Below are positions 15,122 through 23,902 of a stretch of 64,000 nt of DNA, one piece after another. Location of the stretch: the NCBI RefSeq assembly GCF_000972495.1, contig NZ_LATM01000005.1:62001-126000 (forward strand). The letters are read 5' to 3'. Origin of the DNA: Hymenobacter terrenus (lineage in GTDB: Bacteria; Bacteroidota; Bacteroidia; Cytophagales; Hymenobacteraceae). A program made the translations under genes and the position numbers. Each line of letters opens with the position of its first letter. Positions within the stretch are counted from its first letter, which is position 1. The notes beneath the pieces were generated by a model. The model saw nothing but the letters and a program-made list of their open reading frames with translations. It was not told where the DNA came from and ran no database searches.

Positions 15122-16732
15122 ATGAATAGTGCTGCTATGAATGAACTACCGCTTGACCAGGCCACCTTTGAAAATCCTTTTGTAGATGAGCTCCGCGGCG
15201 AAATATCCGGCAACAAAGGGTCGCGGCAGGTACCGGGCTACTGCTACTCGCTGGTGAAGCCTACGCCCGTGCAAGACCCACACTTGCTGGCGTGGTCCGA
15301 CGAATTAGGCGACTTTTTAGGCCTGGCGAAGCCCCCCGAGCGCGGCCCGGCGGTGGATGCGCTGGCCGGCAACCTCGTTACCGGCAGCATGAAACCTTTC
15401 GCAGCGCGCTATGGCGGGCACCAGTTTGGCAACTGGGCCGGGCAGCTCGGCGATGGCCGGGCCATTTCCCTAGGCCAGGTGGCAGCGGTAGACGGCTCGC
15501 GCTGGGAAATCCAGCTAAAGGGCGCCGGCCCCACCCCCTACTCGCGGCGCGCCGATGGCCGGGCGGTGTTGCGCTCCTCGCTCCGGGAGTTTGTGTGCAG
15601 CGAGGCCATGCACTACCTGGGCGTGCCCACCACCCGCGCCCTGAGCCTGGTGGGTACTGGCGATGCCGTGGTCCGCGACATGTTCTACAACGGCAACCCC
15701 CAGGCCGAGCCGGGGGCCATCGTGGCGCGGGTGGCCCCCACGTTTATTAGATTCGGCAACTTCCAGATAATGACGGCCAATGGCGAGCTGGACAACCTGC
15801 GCGCGCTGGCTGACTACGTCATTCGTCACCACTACCCAGAGCTAGGCGCGCCGTCGCCGGAGGTGTACGTGCGCTGGTTTGAGGAAGTGAGCCGCCGTAC
15901 CGCCGTGATGATTGCGCACTGGATGGCGGTGGGGTTCGTGCACGGCGTGATGAACACCGACAATATGTCCATCCTCGGGCTCACCATCGACTACGGCCCC
16001 TACGGCTGGCTGGAACCATACGACCCCGACTGGACGCCCAATACCACCGATTTCGGCTCCCGGCGCTACGCTTTTGGGCAGCAGCCGCGGGTGGCAATGT
16101 GGAACCTCATGGCCCTGGCCCAGGCTCTGTCGCCGCTGCTGCCCGATGCCGAGGTGCTGCGCAATGGCCTCGACGAGTACGCCACTACGCTGGCTACCAC
16201 TCAGCACACCCTGATGCTGCGCAAGCTGGGCCTCACGCCCCTGCACCCCGATGAGGACCGCGCCCTGACTGAAGACTTGCCTCAAGCCCTTGCCGAGCCG
16301 GAAGTAGACATGACGCTCTTCTTCCGCCAGCTTTCCCACCTGGCCCCGGCCCTGCTAGCCGCCTCGGATAATGAAGATGGTTTATTTGACGAGCTGATTA
16401 CCGCCGCAGCCTATTCCGTAGCCCCCGACGAAGACCGGAACGTGCGCCAATGGCTGCATCGGTACACGGCCCGCCTCCGCCAGGAACCGGATAGCGGCGA
16501 GGCCATCCGGGAGCGCATGCTACGAGCTAATCCGAAGTATGTGCTGCGGAATTACCTCGCGCAGCAAGCCATCGAGCGGGCCGAGGCCGGCGACCTTTCC
16601 ACCCTGGAAACGCTGATGCACGTGCTCAAAACGCCATTTGACGAACACCCCGAATACCACGAGCTAGCCGCCAAACGCCCCGACTGGGCCCGCGACAAAC
16701 CGGGCTGTGCCACGCTCTCATGCAGCTCGTAG
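15122..16732 (+). CDS. selO: SelO protein adenylyltransferase (UPF0061/YdiU)
   Basis: A 536-residue SelO pseudokinase-fold enzyme, the usual length. Family marks include GQLGDGRAISLGQV, the GAGPTPYSRRADGRAVLRSSLREF block, FVHGVMNTDNMSILGLTIDYGPYGWLE (catalytic HGVxNTDN) and the C-terminal CATLSCSS that closely resembles the usual CSCSS/SUS terminus, where eukaryotic SelO carries selenocysteine. SelO transfers AMP from ATP to Ser/Thr/Tyr residues of target proteins during oxidative stress. An ATG six codons on (15140) is an alternative start. Single-gene unit. Confidence 0.95.
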   Translation: MNSAAMNELPLDQATFENPFVDELRGEISGNKGSRQVPGYCYSLVKPTPVQDPHLLAWSDELGDFLGLAKPPERGPAVDALAGNLVTGSMKPFAARYGGHQFGNWAGQLGDGRAISLGQVAAVDGSRWEIQLKGAGPTPYSRRADGRAVLRSSLREFVCSEAMHYLGVPTTRALSLVGTGDAVVRDMFYNGNPQAEPGAIVARVAPTFIRFGNFQIMTANGELDNLRALADYVIRHHYPELGAPSPEVYVRWFEEVSRRTAVMIAHWMAVGFVHGVMNTDNMSILGLTIDYGPYGWLEPYDPDWTPNTTDFGSRRYAFGQQPRVAMWNLMALAQALSPLLPDAEVLRNGLDEYATTLATTQHTLMLRKLGLTPLHPDEDRALTEDLPQALAEPEVDMTLFFRQLSHLAPALLAASDNEDGLFDELITAAAYSVAPDEDRNVRQWLHRYTARLRQEPDSGEAIRERMLRANPKYVLRNYLAQQAIERAEAGDLSTLETLMHVLKTPFDEHPEYHELAAKRPDWARDKPGCATLSCSS

Positions 16733-16869
16733 CGTGGGCCTTGGGAGTCAGTGCCTGGTAGACTTCGCACGCAGATTTCCAAAACTCAAGTTACGGCGAA
16801 TCGTAGAAAACCACTCCTACAGCCCAGCTTGTGAGAAACTTAGCTGTAAGAGGTGGCGTAGGATGGAAA

Positions 16870-17307
16870 ATGTCACTGCTTCCTTCCGCAGCCAGGAGTC
16901 CTGCGCTCTCGCAACCCCAGCGCGCCGCACCGCCGCACCGCCCCACTGACCTCATCTCCCCGCAGGCCCACGCCTGGATTGATATCGTCGCCTTTCCGGT
17001 AATGCTAGGACTAGCCGTCTGGGCGGCGCGACGCAGCAAGCGGGCCGCCACCATCATCCTGGCCAATGCCTTGGGCGAGGGCAGTAGTGCTGCCATTACC
17101 AGGTTTCCGGCCGGGCTGTTTCCACTCATCAGCTTTCGGTCGCATGTGCGCATTGGGCAAGTAGGCGGGCCAGTATTTCTGGCCTTGGGCTGCCTCGTGC
17201 CCCGCATGCCGCAGCCCGAACGTAGCGTTCTTATTTTTCTGGGGCTCTTGCCAGTAATTATCAACGGTCTGAGTGACATCTCCAGGCAATCAAGCCACAC
17301 CGAATGA
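16870..17307 (+). CDS. Small membrane protein, first gene of a three-gene unit
   Basis: About 145 residues from the ATG at 16870; a GTG at 16831 would extend it. The first ~30 residues are Pro/Ala/Ser-rich and may be non-native; the core has three or four spans (HAWIDIVAFPVMLGLAVWA, VGGPVFLALGCLVPRM, SVLIFLGLLPVIINGLSD). This resembles SPW-type or unnamed repeat membrane proteins; function unknown. It overlaps the next gene by four bases (ATGA), so the three genes 16870-18010 form one operon. Confidence 0.6.
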   Translation: MSLLPSAARSPALSQPQRAAPPHRPTDLISPQAHAWIDIVAFPVMLGLAVWAARRSKRAATIILANALGEGSSAAITRFPAGLFPLISFRSHVRIGQVGGPVFLALGCLVPRMPQPERSVLIFLGLLPVIINGLSDISRQSSHTE

Positions 17308-17522
17308 AATACTTAACCTCATTGCTCCTATTACTGCTGACCTCCCCTGCCGCCTGGGCCTGCACTGTGTGCCGCCCCCGGGTACAAGCCGGCATTCACA
17401 ACGACGCCTACACGGCCAACCTGCTGCTGATATTACTGCCGGTGGCAGTGCTGTTGCTCGCGGGGCTGGGGTTGTTTTTCGCGGCTGATATCCGTCACCG
17501 CTTCACGTTGCGCCACGCATGA
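17304..17522 (+). CDS. Small exported protein with CxxC motif
   Basis: A 72-residue protein with a signal peptide (MKYLTSLLLLLLTSPAAWA), a CTVCRPRVQAG motif at the mature N terminus and one membrane span near the end (LLLILLPVAVLLLAGLGLFF). The two cysteines directly after the cleavage site could bind metal or haem or form a disulfide; there is no lipobox. Both sides overlap neighbours by four bases (ATGA), so it is co-translated with them. No family recognised. Confidence 0.6.
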   Translation: MKYLTSLLLLLLTSPAAWACTVCRPRVQAGIHNDAYTANLLLILLPVAVLLLAGLGLFFAADIRHRFTLRHA

Positions 17523-18010
17523 GTCCTATCACTTCCCCGCGCCCCACACGTGCGCCACTTATTGCCGCCGGCCTGCTGCTGGGCGCGGGCCTGGGTGGCT
17601 TCGTCGATGGCATTGTACTGCACCAGATATTTCAGTGGCACAACATGCTATCGAACCAGCTACCGCCTGATACACTGGTGCGAGCCAAAGTAAATATGTA
17701 TTGGGACGGCATGTTTCACGCTGCCGTGTGGGTGCTCACGGCGGTGGGCTTGGGCATGCTCTGGTCCGCTACTGGCCGCCCCGAAGTACCGCACTCGGGC
17801 CGCACGTTACTGGGCGGGCTCTTGCTCGGCTGGGGCTTGTTCAACGTAGTGGAAGGCATTATCGACCACCAGCTGCTGGGGCTGCATCACGTGTATGAGT
17901 ATGCCACCAACAAGCAACCTGCCGACCTGGCCTTTCTCGGTTTTGGCGGGTTGCTACTACTCAGCGGCTGGGCCTTGGTACGCGCTGGCCGCACCCGCCG
18001 CCTCACCTAA
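17519..18010 (+). CDS. DUF2243 membrane protein
   Basis: A 163-residue, four-span membrane protein with the DUF2243 signature: GFVDGIVLHQIFQWHNMLS, an NMYWDGMFHAAVW segment and a later VEGIIDHQLLGLHHVYE. Conserved histidines within the spans suggest metal or haem binding, but the function is unestablished; the family often sits beside cytochrome oxidase-related genes such as ctaG. It is the last gene of the 16870-18010 unit. Confidence 0.85.
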   Translation: MSPITSPRPTRAPLIAAGLLLGAGLGGFVDGIVLHQIFQWHNMLSNQLPPDTLVRAKVNMYWDGMFHAAVWVLTAVGLGMLWSATGRPEVPHSGRTLLGGLLLGWGLFNVVEGIIDHQLLGLHHVYEYATNKQPADLAFLGFGGLLLLSGWALVRAGRTRRLT

Positions 18011-18040
18011 AAAGTGAAGCGGAGCCGATAGATTATCGGG

Positions 18041-19042
18041 CTAATTCTTTGAATCAGCTGGCGCCGTTGCCAGCAGGAAATATTCGATAAACCGGTTGAA
18101 AGTCGCGCTTCTGCTAACCAGCAGGCGAAAAATAAAAATACCAGTCAGGGCAATTGAAATACCGGCCAGCACATCTAGGATATAATGGTGGCTATTGTAA
18201 ACCGCAGCAAACCAAATGCCTATCATGATTATAAAGAAGAACACGTTGAAAAGGCCCGACCGGTTCTTCACGGCGTAGAACAGCACGATTACGGGATAGG
18301 CCGAATGCAGCGAGGGCATGGCGGCGAAGATATTCGAGTTCTTCGCGTAGATAGATTTGAAAATACCCACCCCAAAGAAGCTATCAAACTTCGCCAGTCC
18401 AGCCGTGCTACCCATTGTCAATGGTTGAAACTCGAACCCGTGCTGCTGCACATACCACGGGGGCGCCGCCGGGTGCAGGTAATAAACGACAAAGCCTAAT
18501 AGGTTTACCAGTAGGAATGTCAACGAAAATTCGAAAAAGAGCCGACGGTTTTTAAAGAATAAATACCCGGCGAATGCCAGGGGAATTGGTACCCAGGACA
18601 AATAGAAAATACCGGACATTACATCCAGCACAGAATTACCATTAAGCAACCAGAACTCGTTAGGTGTAAGAATTTTGCCTTGGTATTCAACACCGAATAA
18701 ACTCTTTTCCGTAGCGTAAAGCTGCGCGATATCTACTGCTCGGTACATGTAGTTTGGGAAGGCCTTCATGTAATCATAAAGAACCCAATACACAACGAAT
18801 ATGGAAAAGCCCGTGATGAACCGCCGAGTTGTTTCCGACAGATAATAGCAGGCGTTGCAGAGGCCGATTAACACGAGCTGCTCGGACCGAAAACCTATTA
18901 GAACGTAAGAAAACAATAGGTACGCCAACGACAGCGCAGGCACAAGCCAACTGCCTTTCCTGGCGGTCAGCCCTACGCTAGGGCCTGATGATGAGTCAAT
19001 CATGAATATTTTTGATGGCTGCCAAGGTTCTGGCTGCGCCAT
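18041..19042 (-). CDS. PAP2/Aur1-type inositol phosphosphingolipid synthase (predicted)
   Basis: A 333-residue polytopic protein (about six spans) with the PAP2-superfamily active-site motifs in Aur1-like form: YYLHPAAPPWYV near 187-198, MPSLHSAYPV at 242-251 and YNSHHYILDVLAG at 282-294, the histidines of the last two being catalytic in the family. Aur1-type enzymes move the phosphoinositol head group from phosphatidylinositol to ceramide. The gene is last in an operon encoding inositol phosphate, PI-phosphate and PI synthesis, matching the Bacteroides inositol-lipid locus, so the substrate assignment rests mainly on context. It starts 28 bases after the phosphatidyltransferase gene stops. 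Confidence 0.82.
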   Translation of the reverse strand: MAQPEPWQPSKIFMIDSSSGPSVGLTARKGSWLVPALSLAYLLFSYVLIGFRSEQLVLIGLCNACYYLSETTRRFITGFSIFVVYWVLYDYMKAFPNYMYRAVDIAQLYATEKSLFGVEYQGKILTPNEFWLLNGNSVLDVMSGIFYLSWVPIPLAFAGYLFFKNRRLFFEFSLTFLLVNLLGFVVYYLHPAAPPWYVQQHGFEFQPLTMGSTAGLAKFDSFFGVGIFKSIYAKNSNIFAAMPSLHSAYPVIVLFYAVKNRSGLFNVFFFIIMIGIWFAAVYNSHHYILDVLAGISIALTGIFIFRLLVSRSATFNRFIEYFLLATAPADSKN

Positions 19043-19070
19043 TTAACTACTTCGTCTTCCCGCCGCTCAA

Positions 19071-20360
19071 CTACACGCTTACCCGCTCTACTACTGGCTC
19101 ACGGCTTGCGGCGTTCCAGCCTTTAAATTCAATGTATTTGACATTGGGTACCCAGAAGGTCCCTCCTTCAATGCGCAGGTAAACGCGCGTCAACACAATT
19201 TGCTTGCTGGCAATAGTGGTATAAACGTGGAAGGCATTATCGGCCGGAGACTTCATGAGAAAGAAGCGGACCTTATTGTAGGCGGCAAATTTCAATTCAT
19301 ATTTATCCGTTGCCAGTTTTTTAGCGCTCAGGCCGTAGGCAAACTTGCGCTGAATAAAACTCAATTCCTTGCGCTCACCTTGCTCGGTGTAGCGTATCCA
19401 GAACACCCGCACTGGTTCATCTTCGTCGAGCTTACCAGCCCCGTTCAGGTTCAACTGGTATATCACCGTATTAATATTTGGGTCGCGCTGCAGATAGAAT
19501 AACTGGTTAGAAATACCAGTGGGCACCGGAAACACGATTCCAGGTTGCGGCATTGCATTAGCCAGGGGGAGGTTGCTGAAGAGCAGTCCAATTGCCAATA
19601 GAGCAGCCGCTGCCGACACCATCTTGTCTGACGAAACGGGCTGCTTCGCCACTTGGGCTTTCACTTCCAGCCCCTTCTTCGCTTCCAGAAGACGAGAAAT
19701 GGCGGTGATATTTGACAATACGGCCAATACTGTAATTGGAAACGTGAAAATAGACATCGTCTCAAACACGTGGAAGGGCACGCCGGGCACGAATAGCTTA
19801 TAGTCACCGCCTAGAAAAGCGGAGCTAATGCCACAGGCTAATGCGCTCACGCCCAGCAATACTACCCGCTCTGGGCGCTGCATTAATCCGCCTTTGCACT
19901 CGATGCCCAGCCCCTCGGCCCGCGCCCGGGTGTAGCTGACCATCATTGAGCCAATGAGGGCAATAAACGCAAACAGCGAGCTGAGGAAATAGTGGTGCGC
20001 GACTAAGTAGTAGCAGATGCCCAGAAAAGTAAATAGCTCACTGTAGCGGTCCAGCACCGAATCGAATAGCGCGCCGTAGTCACTCTTCATATTGCCGAGC
20101 CGCGCTACCTGGCCATCGAGCATGTCGAACAAGCCGGCAAATAGAATCAGGGCCCCGCCCCAGCCCACGTAGCGCAGGTCGCCACGGTTGCCATCTTCGC
20201 CACCAACGATAAAAAGAGCGGCCACGCCGATGTTTAGTAGCAACCCGGTTAGGGTGACGCCATTAGGCGTGAAACCAACCTTAATCAATAACCTTACAAA
20301 AGGATTTATAACCTTATAAATGCCCTGCTGGAGGGCATCACGGAGCGGTGCGAAGTTCAT
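19071..20360 (-). CDS. CDP-alcohol phosphatidyltransferase fused to DUF4833-like domain
   Basis: A 429-residue protein. Residues 1 to ~225 form the CDP-alcohol phosphatidyltransferase with the full catalytic motif D79xxDG83xxAR87x8G96x3D100x3D104 and about six spans. In this locus the predicted product is phosphatidylinositol phosphate from CDP-diacylglycerol and inositol phosphate. After another hydrophobic segment (MVSAAAALLAIGLLFSNL, near 245-262) a soluble ~165-residue domain follows (GIVFPVPTGISNQLFYLQRD...VYLRIEGGTFWVPNVKYIEF), which I read as DUF4833. Typical enzymes are only ~200 residues, so this is a fusion; in Bacteroides the two appear to be separate genes of the locus (from memory). 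Catalytic call firm, domain name less so. Confidence 0.88.
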   Translation of the reverse strand: MNFAPLRDALQQGIYKVINPFVRLLIKVGFTPNGVTLTGLLLNIGVAALFIVGGEDGNRGDLRYVGWGGALILFAGLFDMLDGQVARLGNMKSDYGALFDSVLDRYSELFTFLGICYYLVAHHYFLSSLFAFIALIGSMMVSYTRARAEGLGIECKGGLMQRPERVVLLGVSALACGISSAFLGGDYKLFVPGVPFHVFETMSIFTFPITVLAVLSNITAISRLLEAKKGLEVKAQVAKQPVSSDKMVSAAAALLAIGLLFSNLPLANAMPQPGIVFPVPTGISNQLFYLQRDPNINTVIYQLNLNGAGKLDEDEPVRVFWIRYTEQGERKELSFIQRKFAYGLSAKKLATDKYELKFAAYNKVRFFLMKSPADNAFHVYTTIASKQIVLTRVYLRIEGGTFWVPNVKYIEFKGWNAASREPVVERVSV

Positions 20361-20381
20361 GAGATACTTGGCGGATAACGG

Positions 20382-22982
20382 TTAAAAATCAATCTTAAAT
20401 CGGCCTCGTAGTCCCCATTCCGCGACGTTCGGATTATTTAAGTAAGTGAGTCGCTTAACCACATCTATTCGAAACAGTTTGAAGATATTGGCCACTCCCA
20501 CGCTAGCTTCGCCGTAGGGCTCCCGGCCCAGGGCAAACGTAGTCGGCCTCCCTTGACCATCGCGCAGAAACTGGTAAAGTGCCGGCTGAACAGACGGGTT
20601 ATTTTCCTCTCGAATGCCGCCGTACAATAGCTTGATGGATGCTACTTCACGCAGCTTCAGGCGCTTGATGAGAGGGAGTTTATTAAAGAAAAATCCCATA
20701 AAATTATGGTCAACAAAAAGGCTGGTATAATGGTCACTGGAAAACTCCAGAAAATTCATCAGGTTGTAAGAATTAAGCTGGTATGAATACGTTTGGTTGG
20801 CCCGGTGAACGGCTAAGAGCGGGAAGGGAACCTGTCCGGAAATATAGCCTCCTTCAACCATCATATCGGAATGGCCCAGTTGCGAAAGATAAAACCGCTT
20901 CGCGATATTGAGCGAGAGGTTCTGATAGTCGTACTGTCCATCGAGCAGGTCTTTAATGCCAGTGGTGATTCGGGCCGTAATGATAGGGTTGGGCCCAATA
21001 ATCGGCACACGGTAGAGCTTGCCTTGGTAAAACTTTTCATTGGGTGACCAGCGCAGTAAAAGCGTCAGCTCTGTGGTATTCAAAGCCGTAATATTATTAC
21101 CAGCTCCAATATCTTCGCCGTTTTCGTTTTTCTCGCTATTCCGGAAATAGAGGCCCCCAGCCGGCATCTGCTGCCACTTTTTAAAGCCCAGCGTGTAGGA
21201 AAAGTGGTTGCTGAATTCGTGTACATAATCGAGTCGATACACGTCGTTGTACAACCATTTATCATTAACGCCGCGCTTAAACGACAGCAGGAAATTATCT
21301 TCCTGTACAAACTCTAGTTCCTGCCCCGGAATTTTAGTATCACGCTGAAAGCTGGCGCGAACAAAGTTCTGCGGGAAACTATAGACCGATTTATTATTGA
21401 GCGAATACGTAGAACTGAGGAAGTACTTCCACTTTTCGTCTTTGAAACCGTAAGCCGTATACGTCTCAAAATAAATACGCTTGCTTAGCTCGGGGGTAGT
21501 CCGCCCGCCTACCCGCAGCCGAAAACCTTCGACTGGGTTGAAACTGTAAAACGTGTTGGAGGGGCCTATTTCGACCGGACCGAAACCTTTGTACCCCGAT
21601 AGCACAAAAGTGAACAGGTCCAGCGTCCGCCGGAAGGACTTAATAGTTTGAAGCGTGTCGACGTTCTTATAAATAGCTTTTTCGATTCGACTGAGGCTAT
21701 CGGGACGGTTCTTTTGCCAGAACGTCGCATCTCTATTGGCCACACTATCCGGGACTACTTCCACTTGCGCAGGGCCATTATAGAAAGCAGCGGGCCGGGG
21801 ATTATTAATCTGGTAATTAGTAAACGATACCGTTCGTTCGCCATAAAAGCCAGAGCCTTTATTTTGAGAAATACCAAAATCAATGGCCAGGCTGCTTTTG
21901 CTCAAATGGTAGCGCTTATCCGGATTTTCGGCAAAGGCCAAGCGGGCATCCAAGCTCTTAACAAAATTGAGGTTGATGCGCTTGTCGACCGATAAATTGA
22001 CTTGCTGCACCGCGTAATTCCCGTCGAGCGTGATGTAGAGCTTACCCCTAAAGAGCATGTCGCCCTTATTGCGAGGCGAAAAGCTCAGCTCAATTAGCCG
22101 CGGTGTGTTTTGCTTAAGAGTATCGGTAATGAAGTATTGGTAGAAAGTTGGGGCATTATTGGCAATGGGGCTTAGTAATTGATTTCCTAAAAGTGAGACA
22201 TTATTGGCGTAGATATCAACATCCTGATACATTCTATTGAAATAGGAACTCAGGCCCTCGTTATCAATAAAATTTTTGTCAAACTGCACTTGCTTCGTGC
22301 CGAGAGGTATTATTTTTCTCTTTTCCGGAGTTTTGCGGTAATATTCTTTCGCCAGTTTCTCCTCTATGTAGATAGGCAATATATTCACGCCGCCCGCTGC
22401 GGTGGAATCCTGCTTGGTAAATAGAAACTGATAGTTACGAAATATCTTTTTATTCTTAAATTTTTCAGATAAATTACTAAACGAGAAAGCCATTTTCTCG
22501 TACTTATCATACTCCACATAGTCATAGCTTTCCGGCCGGTTCTGCGCCTTGTTCTCGATAACCTTGCGGATGAGTTCGACGGCCGGATTGTCTTTGTTCT
22601 TGTAGCGTGGCAGTTTATCACCTTTCACCACTACCTCATTCAGCAAAGCGGCGCTCGCTGCCAGCTGAACATTAATCTCCTGTTGCAGCACGCCCGATAC
22701 AATCGTCTTCGTGACGGTACGATAGCCCAAATAGCTGAACACAATCGACGTGTTGCCCGCCGGTATGCGGAGGGAGTAATGCCCGTTCTCGTCAGTATTG
22801 ACGCCGATGGCGGCTTGCGGAACCGCAACGCTGACGAATGGAAGCTTTTCCCTCGTTTTAGCGTCTATCACCACCCCTTCTACGGTGGTAGTCTGAGCAA
22901 TGGCCGCTAACGGCATCCCCAGCAACACCAGTAGAAAATATACTACCGTTGGGTAGTAGTGCCTTTTAGGCAGACTTTTCAT
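20382..22982 (-). CDS. DUF5686 outer-membrane protein with regulatory-like N-terminal domain
   Basis: An 866-residue exported protein: signal peptide (cleaved after AAIAQ, near residue 30), a carboxypeptidase-regulatory-like beta-sandwich (VEGVVIDAKTREKLPFVSV through YLGYRTVTKTI, about 34-95) and a long DUF5686 region that ends in a predicted beta barrel (final strand WGLRGRFKIDF). DUF5686 proteins are outer-membrane barrels of unknown role in Bacteroidota. Here the gene overlaps gtrA by four bases and precedes the phosphatidyltransferase by 21 bases, so it is translated as part of the inositol-lipid operon. Transport or surface display of the lipid is a reasonable guess and not shown. Confidence 0.85.
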   Translation of the reverse strand: MKSLPKRHYYPTVVYFLLVLLGMPLAAIAQTTTVEGVVIDAKTREKLPFVSVAVPQAAIGVNTDENGHYSLRIPAGNTSIVFSYLGYRTVTKTIVSGVLQQEINVQLAASAALLNEVVVKGDKLPRYKNKDNPAVELIRKVIENKAQNRPESYDYVEYDKYEKMAFSFSNLSEKFKNKKIFRNYQFLFTKQDSTAAGGVNILPIYIEEKLAKEYYRKTPEKRKIIPLGTKQVQFDKNFIDNEGLSSYFNRMYQDVDIYANNVSLLGNQLLSPIANNAPTFYQYFITDTLKQNTPRLIELSFSPRNKGDMLFRGKLYITLDGNYAVQQVNLSVDKRINLNFVKSLDARLAFAENPDKRYHLSKSSLAIDFGISQNKGSGFYGERTVSFTNYQINNPRPAAFYNGPAQVEVVPDSVANRDATFWQKNRPDSLSRIEKAIYKNVDTLQTIKSFRRTLDLFTFVLSGYKGFGPVEIGPSNTFYSFNPVEGFRLRVGGRTTPELSKRIYFETYTAYGFKDEKWKYFLSSTYSLNNKSVYSFPQNFVRASFQRDTKIPGQELEFVQEDNFLLSFKRGVNDKWLYNDVYRLDYVHEFSNHFSYTLGFKKWQQMPAGGLYFRNSEKNENGEDIGAGNNITALNTTELTLLLRWSPNEKFYQGKLYRVPIIGPNPIITARITTGIKDLLDGQYDYQNLSLNIAKRFYLSQLGHSDMMVEGGYISGQVPFPLLAVHRANQTYSYQLNSYNLMNFLEFSSDHYTSLFVDHNFMGFFFNKLPLIKRLKLREVASIKLLYGGIREENNPSVQPALYQFLRDGQGRPTTFALGREPYGEASVGVANIFKLFRIDVVKRLTYLNNPNVAEWGLRGRFKIDF

Positions 22983-23362
22983 GATTTCTTAAATACAAAA
23001 TGCAGTTGCAGAAAGTAGTTGAATCCGATGCCAACCAGCAGGGAAACTACTATTTTGCTGTACACGTAATTGGCATGCAGTACCTGGGTAAACAAGTAAA
23101 TTCCAGTAGCGTTCAAGAGCATACTGCCCAGCCATACCAAAAAATACTTCCCTCCCTGCAGCGGGGCATTCTGCTGCGAGGCGTCAAAAACGAGGTACCG
23201 GCCGAGACAAAAGTTGGTGATGCCGCCAGCTATATTGCCCAAGACGGTAGCTGCCAGGTACCAGCTGTGCAGCACTTCCACGCAGCCAATGGTAACCAGG
23301 AAGTCAACTGCGGTACCTGCCAGGGAAGCCGCTTGCGCTTTAACAAGTCGAGAATAGCGCAC
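22979..23362 (-). CDS. GtrA family membrane protein
   Basis: A 127-residue four-span protein of the GtrA family: LAGTAVDFLVTIGCVEVL, GNIAGGITNFCLGRYLVFD and GIGFNYFLQLHFVFKKS are the standard helices and loop (NFxxxRxxVF). GtrA proteins are thought to flip lipid-linked sugars or related carriers. It overlaps the DUF5686 gene (ATGA) and follows pgpA after an 79-bp gap, so it is part of the inositol-lipid operon, where it could help lipid transfer across the membrane. Confidence 0.88.
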   Translation of the reverse strand: MRYSRLVKAQAASLAGTAVDFLVTIGCVEVLHSWYLAATVLGNIAGGITNFCLGRYLVFDASQQNAPLQGGKYFLVWLGSMLLNATGIYLFTQVLHANYVYSKIVVSLLVGIGFNYFLQLHFVFKKS

Positions 23363-23441
23363 TTAAGTTGTTACTAGTTTCAAGTAGCTCTTGTCAGTCA
23401 GCATACTTTAAGCGCCACAGCTGACAACAACCAACTGACAG

Positions 23442-23891
23442 CTAAAAAAGATTGAGGTAGATACTTACTTGCAGCAGGATGTTGGCATAAACCCCGGCCA
23501 GCACGTCATCCATCATGACGCCAACTCCGCCGGGCAGCTTCTCCATTGATTTGATATACAATGGCTTTGCTATATCAAAAAACCGAAAAAGGACGAGCCC
23601 AGCCAGCAAGTGGGGGCCCGTAATTGGAACCAACAGCATGCTAATCCACATGCCGGCTACTTCGTCAATTACCACGCGGTAACTGTCTTTCCCCCACAGC
23701 GGCTCAACTTGCTGGGCCGCCAGGGTGCCCAAGGCCAGCAGGCCCGCGGTGAGCAGGCCTGCTGGAACAATATGCACGGTAACGCCGCTGGTGCGGGCCA
23801 GATACAAGGCCAGGCAACAGGCAACGGCCGCCACCGTGCCCCCTCCTTTCACGTACCCGATTCCCGATACTGAGGCTATTACCTTAAACAT
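23442..23891 (-). CDS. pgpA: Phosphatidylglycerophosphatase A-like lipid phosphatase
   Basis: A 149-residue PgpA-family protein with the conserved acidic segments VIDEVAGMW (74-82), RFFDIAKP (103-110) and MMDDVLAG (126-133) and about four spans. PgpA is a Mg2+-dependent phosphatase for phosphatidylglycerol phosphate. Inside this operon it is more likely to dephosphorylate phosphatidylinositol phosphate to phosphatidylinositol, the role assigned to the corresponding gene of the Bacteroides inositol-lipid locus. It lies 11 bases after the inositol-phosphate synthase gene. A housekeeping PgpA elsewhere in the genome cannot be excluded. Confidence 0.85.
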   Translation of the reverse strand: MFKVIASVSGIGYVKGGGTVAAVACCLALYLARTSGVTVHIVPAGLLTAGLLALGTLAAQQVEPLWGKDSYRVVIDEVAGMWISMLLVPITGPHLLAGLVLFRFFDIAKPLYIKSMEKLPGGVGVMMDDVLAGVYANILLQVSIYLNLF

Positions 23892-23902
23892 GGGACGCTT
23901 TC

